Position numbers and translations under genes: made by a program
The notes under the pieces: model-generated
The model's input: the letters and a program-made list of their open reading frames with translations, nothing else
The model's database searches: none
Told to the model about the DNA's origin: nothing
Assembly: GCA_021018995.1 (NCBI GenBank)
Contig: CM037590.1
Coordinates: 100,255,097 to 100,319,096 of the forward strand
DNA length: 64,000 bases
Source of the DNA: Chloranthus sessilifolius
Taxonomy: Eukaryota > Streptophyta > Magnoliopsida > Chloranthales > Chloranthaceae
Direction: 5' to 3'
In this document: piece by piece, positions 59,110 through 64,000 of the stretch
Position numbering within the stretch: position 1 is the first letter of the stretch
Layout: each line of letters begins with the position of its first letter

Positions 59110-61807
59110 TGATAGCCCGAATTTCGGCACCCCGAAACCCGTGCCATCAGCACGATCATCTTGACCGTGCCCTTTAGCTAAGCACGGAACACTGGTATAT
59201 CAAGCATCAAAAAGTATATTAACGAAATTGCGGAATTTAAATCTATATTAATCAACTCTCCAAAAGACAGTTCTACCCTCATGCCTCTGCATGAATGGAG
59301 AACCGATCCGAACCATCGATGATAGAAATCATCACGGATGGTTCGTCCCAAAAGAATAATCCCAACTCCTTATATACATGGTTTTAAACAAAATCAAGGC
59401 TTGACATACCAAGCCGTACAAAATCCCTCTAAAAGCCCTCAAAGTAGCACAACGGAGTCCTCTAGAAGAAGTCCTCAGGAGGTGACTCCAATTCTTCGCC
59501 GGCCACAAGGTCCGACTCGCCGGGATCAGCGTCTCCTGAAGCCTCGGCAGCTGCTAGTAGTGGACCTGCGACGTATAGTCTATAGGGTGAGCTACATCCT
59601 AGATCAATAGGGAACAAACACGGTTGAACATATAAATTATAACTCACATATATTCCATGATATGCCATGCATGATGTGTCTATGCAGTTATTGATGAAAA
59701 CAGTTAAAAGCATTTCATTTTACTGTTCATTACTTATGTTTTCATTTATTCATGAATGATGCTGAAAAGGCCTAAAGCAAAACTTAAACTTTCAACTTAA
59801 GTAATCCCCGAGCAATATGGCATCGAGCCCCGATGAGATACCCTTCATCGTCATCTATATAGACAGTTTTAATGTATTCCCTGGGAATACAAATATAGTA
59901 CCCAAGCCCCTTTCCCCTGGGGATTGGTGGCGGGGTTTCACTTGTCTCAAATCAACACCCCTGGGGTGTACTTACTATGTACGGATAAGCCTCCGCACTG
60001 GCCTACGGTTTCGCCGCCGTATCGGTCACGGATATCCTGCCGTGTCAGTCGTGGATATCCCGCCACGTCGGTGGGGTAACCTATCAAACCTCAAATAACA
60101 AAAATATCGGTGCCTTACATATAGTTATTCACCGTGTAAGTGTGCTATCTTATATCAGTTAGGCCCTATCAAACATGATTCAATCATTGGATACATCCCT
60201 GGGATGTATCCATTTAGTTGCATCACACCTGATGCTCTCATCTCTTTACTTCTTCATCCCTTGGGGATGGCTCATCATGATTACTCTTATGGATGTCACA
60301 CACACACACACTTTTCACAAATTCTTAAGAAATAAACATTTGAATTGAATTCTATATCACTACATACATGCTCTTGTAAAATAAAGTACATGTTCAAGGT
60401 GTTCCCTACCTCAAGTCTTCATTTGATCATTGCATCAAGGTCCCACGTGGCTCCTTGTGCACTAGTCCACATTACCACCTTTGGTACCACATAACAGGTG
60501 AAACACATCACAAAGGATGCAATAAAGAAGGTCTAAGACCCTCCAAGAATCTTAAAGTCAAACTCCAAGGTCAACATAAATTTTCTCAGTCGATTAATCG
60601 AACTCCAAAATCGATTAATCGAATCTGATTCGATTAATCGATTTCCAAAATCCATTAATCGAAAGTCAATATCGATTAATCGATTCTCAAATCGATTAAT
60701 CGAGATTTTCATTCGATTAATCGAAATGAATTCGATTAATCGAAATTCTCTGTTTCGCAAAGTCGATTCTCAATTCGAGTAGTCGAGTTTTCATTCGATT
60801 AATCGAATCCTAATTCGATTAATCAAAATTCTCAGTTTCGTAAAGTCTATTCTCAATTCGAGTAGTCGAGTTTTCATTCGATTAATCGAATCCTAATTCG
60901 ATTAATCGAAATTCTCAGTTTCGCAAAGTCGATTCTCGATTCGAGTAGTCGAGTTCCTAAAATGGAATAATCGATCCCAAATCGACATCGAAAATCGAAA
61001 TCGATTAATCGAAATCCCATTTCGATTAGTCGATTTTCAAGTCCTTTCCTCCAACCCTCGGGTCCATCGAGGTTCCCGAAATGATTAATCGATACCCAAA
61101 TCGATCAATCGAAATCCCAGGTCGATTAATCAAACTCCAATTCGATTAATCGAAATCGGGGTCCTCTTACCTTTCAACTTCCTGGCCAATTTCGATTAAT
61201 CGAAACCCAATTTCGATTAATCGAAATTGTCAGATTCAGCCCCTTTCGAGCTGTTCTTCTCAATCTTCTTCCATACTTTTTCCTCTATTTTTCTAAGCCA
61301 TTATCCTATGATTCTAACCATTTTCAACTACAACTTAGCCTCTACGATCTATGTATTTTATTCACAAAATTTTTTACCTTGAATCAATCTCAAATTGATT
61401 TCAAATCAAATGGTTGGAAGGCTAGGGTTCCAGCTTTGCTTTTAGCGGATCCCTCGCGTCGAATCCGACATTTATTGCTCGAATCTCCCTTCCTCAACTA
61501 GCATTTACTCCTCTCTTTACTTCCTCTCTCTCTCTCTTCTTTACTTCTCTCTCAACCACCAAAAACACACATTTAGGGTTATTAAACCCTTTTATCCCTT
61601 TCCTCACTTGTGTGTTGAGCACCTACACAGCGATAGATGTATGCGACTTCACATTTACAACACACACCACGTGGGCATTCAATTTATCACATCCCATCCG
61701 TTCATCACACCTCATGCTAACTATTGGACTTTCATTTGGTCAAACCTATGACCGATCGGGCACGGATCCCGAGGTTATAGTTTAGCGTGATTTTTTTGGC
61801 TATTACA
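59110..61807 (-). repeat. 3' LTR of element C
   Basis: Plus-strand ends are TGATAGCCCGAATTTCGGC and GGCTATTACA, which are inverted and LTR-like; 2.7 kb. TGTTG (59105-59109) is the adjoining candidate target sequence. It contains a CG-rich block (59990-60080) and a large palindrome array. No gene is seen. Confidence 0.75.
60590..61235. repeat. Array of TTCGATTAATCGAA palindromes
   Basis: About twenty perfect or one-off copies of TCGATTAATCGA lie 8-40 bases apart. Three higher-order units of 82-83 bp (60711, 60793, 60876) include two palindromes plus AGTCGATTCTCAATTCGAGT. The spacers elsewhere differ. Confidence 0.95.
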
Positions 61808-61842
61808 TACTCCCCACCTTGGGAATTTTCATCCTCGAAAAT
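61808..61842 (-). other. Polypurine tract and conserved motif of element C
   Basis: The minus strand reads ATTTTCGAGGATGAAAAT, then CCCAAGGTGGGGAGTA, directly before TGTAATAGCC. Order and spacing match the Tekay element at 21565-21600. Confidence 0.8.
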
Positions 61843-62091
61843 AACCCAAGGCATGGCTGTCTGGGTCTCTACCCTCCCCCCACCCACACTCAGGTGAGGT
61901 GGTCTCGTTTACTCAGGCTCATTTAGGTATTTATCAATATAAGCATGGAAGTACTTTAAGAAAATGAAACAATGTACTCAAAATAAATTCGATTTCTATT
62001 AATATCAGAAAATGTTTACAAAGCGCCAATAAGTTGGCATACAAAATATACATGTACACAATACATGACTGATACAAAATAACTATACGAC

Positions 62092-63649
62092 TCAGGCAGT
62101 CCCCTCGTCAGGCTGGTCGGGTGCTACGGGAGCTGGTGTGTCTGCTGGAGCTGACTGTGGCTGCGGTGGTGGAGACTGTGCTGGCTGAGTGGTCGGCTGT
62201 GGCTGCGGCGTCTCGGTCGGCGGAGCGGATGTAGATGTGGAAGGAGCCGCGTCTGTAGTGGTGGGATGGAAGACGGGTCCTCTGTGGAAGGCGGTGCGTC
62301 CAGCGGTCCACTCCTCCTCCTGGGCGAGGTAGCGGCGGTAGTCGGTAGGATAGATGTGGCGGAGGGTGTGAAATAGGAGGAAATCTATCCTCCGGTTCAT
62401 CCTTTCGTTGTTGGCCTCCATGCGAGCCAACACGTCCTCGATGGTAGGACCGGGTGGAGCGGCGCGCCGGCGGTATGATGAGGTGGGTGTCGCGGGCGCG
62501 GAGTGGGCAGGTGGTGTCAGTGAGGTTGTGGTGTGGGAGGGAACCCTCTCCACTGATAGCTCGGCGGGAATAGGGTGTGCTCCACCCACGGGTGGGTCCT
62601 GCTGAGGTGGTGGGGGTGGTGGCGGTGTTACTGCTGCTGCGGCTGGAGCGGGACCCGGAGTTGGTAGGGTCCGCTTGAGCAGATTATAGCTACCGGTCCA
62701 TGAAGACTTCGTAAACGTCTTCACGCGATCCGTAGCCCTCACCTCGTGAGGCGAGATGCTGTAGGAGGGCTCGTCGGAGTAGCACTCCAACATGCTCGAG
62801 ATGAGCCGAGCATACGTCATCTTCTCCTTGGGCCGCATGTTGCCCTTCATCAGTTTTCCCTTGATGTACTTCATCCATTCCAGGATGACTAAAGTAGCAT
62901 CAAACCATCGGCCACAGAAGGCCGCATAAAGTGCATGTTGCACTTTGTCCACGCGCTCGGTGTCGTGGCGCATCGGGTAAAGGTTGCACTTTATCACCGA
63001 GTCGAGCATCCACATATAGTGTGGAAGGTCAACCCTCTTAATGGAGGAGCCCGACCCCTTTTTACCATTGGTCATGCGGGTCATGACCTCCTCGAAGCGG
63101 GGGTCCTCCTCGAAGGGTGGGAATAGGGTAGTCTCTGGGGTAAAATCGAGGTAGCATTCGAGTACCTCGTGGATGTGACGACGAGTGATCGTGTATAGAC
63201 GACCCTCGATCTTGGTCAAAATGCAATCATCGGTAGGGCCATCAATTAGCCCTTGGTAAAACAGTCTAACCAATCTAGGGTAGTAAGAACCCCGGATTGG
63301 TTTGAGAAGGTTGCCGAGGCCGGCGTTATTGAGGTAGTTTCGAGCCCATTGGGTCTCGCCCGGCACATCGGGATCGGTGAATAGGGTAGGGTCGATGACG
63401 TACTCGACCTCAAAGGTCTTGGCCGCCCACCATTCGTTTGGTTGTATTACATTAGTGGGTGGTGGGGGCATGGGTGTGGACTTGTGGGAAGACTACAGAG
63501 ACGCTCGTCGAACCGGAGGTGGTCTCCGATGCCGACGGTGATGGAGTCCTCACCGGCGATGGGGTAGGTGGTGGTGGTGCGGCGTTCTTACGCCTAACCG
63601 GCAACTTAGAAGTCGCCTTCTTCGAAGATAATCGGGTTTTGGGCGGCAT
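62092..63649 (-). pseudogene. Element C protein with putative plant transposon domain
   Basis: A first frame MPPKTRLSSKKATSKLPVRR with a Ser/Pro-rich tail (63649-63452) overlaps, one frame off, the main 459-residue frame starting at 63471. A one-base shift near 63470 may have split a single ORF. The main frame has WWAAKTFEVEYVIDP, WARNYLNNAGL, GSYYPRLVRLFYQGLIDGPT, GRLYTITRRHIHEVLECYLD and RVDLPHYMWMLDSVIKCNLY. This is the putative plant transposon protein domain also seen in element B. The second half is Pro/Thr/Ala-rich with VLARMEANNERMNRRIDFLL, a short helix. Function is unknown. Confidence 0.75.
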
Positions 63650-63867
63650 TTTGGGTGAAATAGGACGAATCTAGGGTTTTTAACTAACTCAAATTGAAAG
63701 AAAAGCGGAAATCTAGGGTTTACCTTAAGTTTCGAAGGCGAATTCGGAAGCGAATCAACGGAAGATCCAAACCCTAGACCACTCGGTTGGCTGGAGAAGA
63801 AGGAGAAGATGAAACGCCCAAAATCCCAAGCAAGAAAATTTTTGAATGGGAAATGAAATCCCCAATT

Positions 63868-63879
63868 TTATATATATAG
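63868..63879 (-). promoter_or_regulatory. Candidate TATA box upstream of the element C ORF
   Basis: The minus strand has CCTATATATATAAAATTGG about 220 bases before the ATG at 63649. No primer site or LTR end is apparent between them, so this may be an internal promoter, or the 5' LTR border may lie here unrecognised. Confidence 0.45.
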
Positions 63880-63891
63880 GCCTTGGCTCGA

Positions 63892-64000
63892 TTAATCGAA
63901 ATTCTGTTTCGATTAATCGAAATTCAAAACTAGGTTAAGCCGCATAAAATCGATTAATCGATTTCCCAAATCGATCAATCGAAAGTTAAATTCGATTAAT
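63892..64000. repeat. Second TTCGATTAATCGAA cluster, upstream of the C promoter
   Basis: Five copies of TCGATTAATCGA or TCGATCAATCGA occur in the last 109 bases, continuing past the window. They match the LTR array at 60590-61235. Confidence 0.9.

Larger units (their letters stand above)
59110..64000 (-). mobile_element. Non-autonomous LTR retrotransposon C with Tekay-like 3' end (extends past window)
   Basis: The 3' LTR is at the left (59110-61807), with polypurine tract at 61808-61820. A coding region (62092-63649) for a putative plant transposon protein follows; no RT, protease or integrase is seen. Just upstream of the tract, ATTTTCGAGGATGAAAAT matches the Tekay element in this window. 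This suggests that C uses Tekay proteins. The 5' LTR and any primer site are outside the window. Confidence 0.7.

Noticed and set aside
60590-61235. CRISPR or origin-like iteron array
   Set aside because: It lies wholly inside a retrotransposon LTR of a eukaryote; spacers are partly repeated.

Overview
This is plant nuclear DNA dominated by transposable elements. The signs are exon pieces of plant-type genes (an RRM protein, an Alfin-like protein, a chlorophyll a/b-binding protein), LTR retrotransposons of Tekay/chromovirus and Ty1/copia type, CACTA and Mutator-like DNA transposons, MITEs and a tRNA-derived SINE. The species cannot be fixed from the sequence. I see no intact host gene; almost every coding region is an element protein with stops or frameshifts.

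Layout. (1) 1-14.2 kb: an LTR on the minus strand ('LTR A', 177-12536) has internal retrotransposon sequence on both sides: a primer-binding site at 153-170 and a polypurine tract at 12537-12550. A 9.1-kb CACTA transposon (3326-12424, TSD TGT) sits inside this LTR. (2) About 14.8-33.9 kb: a plus-strand non-autonomous LTR retrotransposon ('B') of the same family carries one long ORF with a putative plant transposon protein domain. A Tekay-like Ty3/gypsy element (18259-29754, minus strand, TSD CAGCA) is inserted in that ORF. The 3' non-coding part of B (about 32.0-33.66 kb) is an inverted copy of 12.54-14.2 kb. (3) 33.9-47.1 kb: minus-strand exon fragments of at least three unrelated plant genes lie one after another, interrupted by a CACTA-type MITE, a complete copia element (37661-44018, TSD CTTAT, inserted inside an exon) and a SINE. 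(4) 47.1-51.6 kb: LTR-like non-coding DNA. (5) 51.65-58.68 kb: a decayed Mutator-like element with DUF1985/Ulp1-type (C48) genes on plus and a MURA-type transposase on minus. (6) 58.68-64 kb: the start of a B-family LTR ('F') interrupts the transposase, and a second non-autonomous element ('C') interrupts F. C has Tekay-like ends but carries the same kind of plant transposon-protein ORF as B.

The most unusual signal is a repeated architecture. Four element types carry clusters of short palindromes or their half-sites, each with a different sequence but the same design. The cores are TCGACAGGTT (A and B), CTCGCCCGGGCGAG (47.9-48.2 kb), TTCGATTAATCGAA (C) and GCTATCTTAAGATAGC (the Mutator-like element, upstream of its first gene and again in an intron). 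The second signal is the train of same-strand gene fragments between 34.8 and 47 kb, which resembles transposon gene capture.
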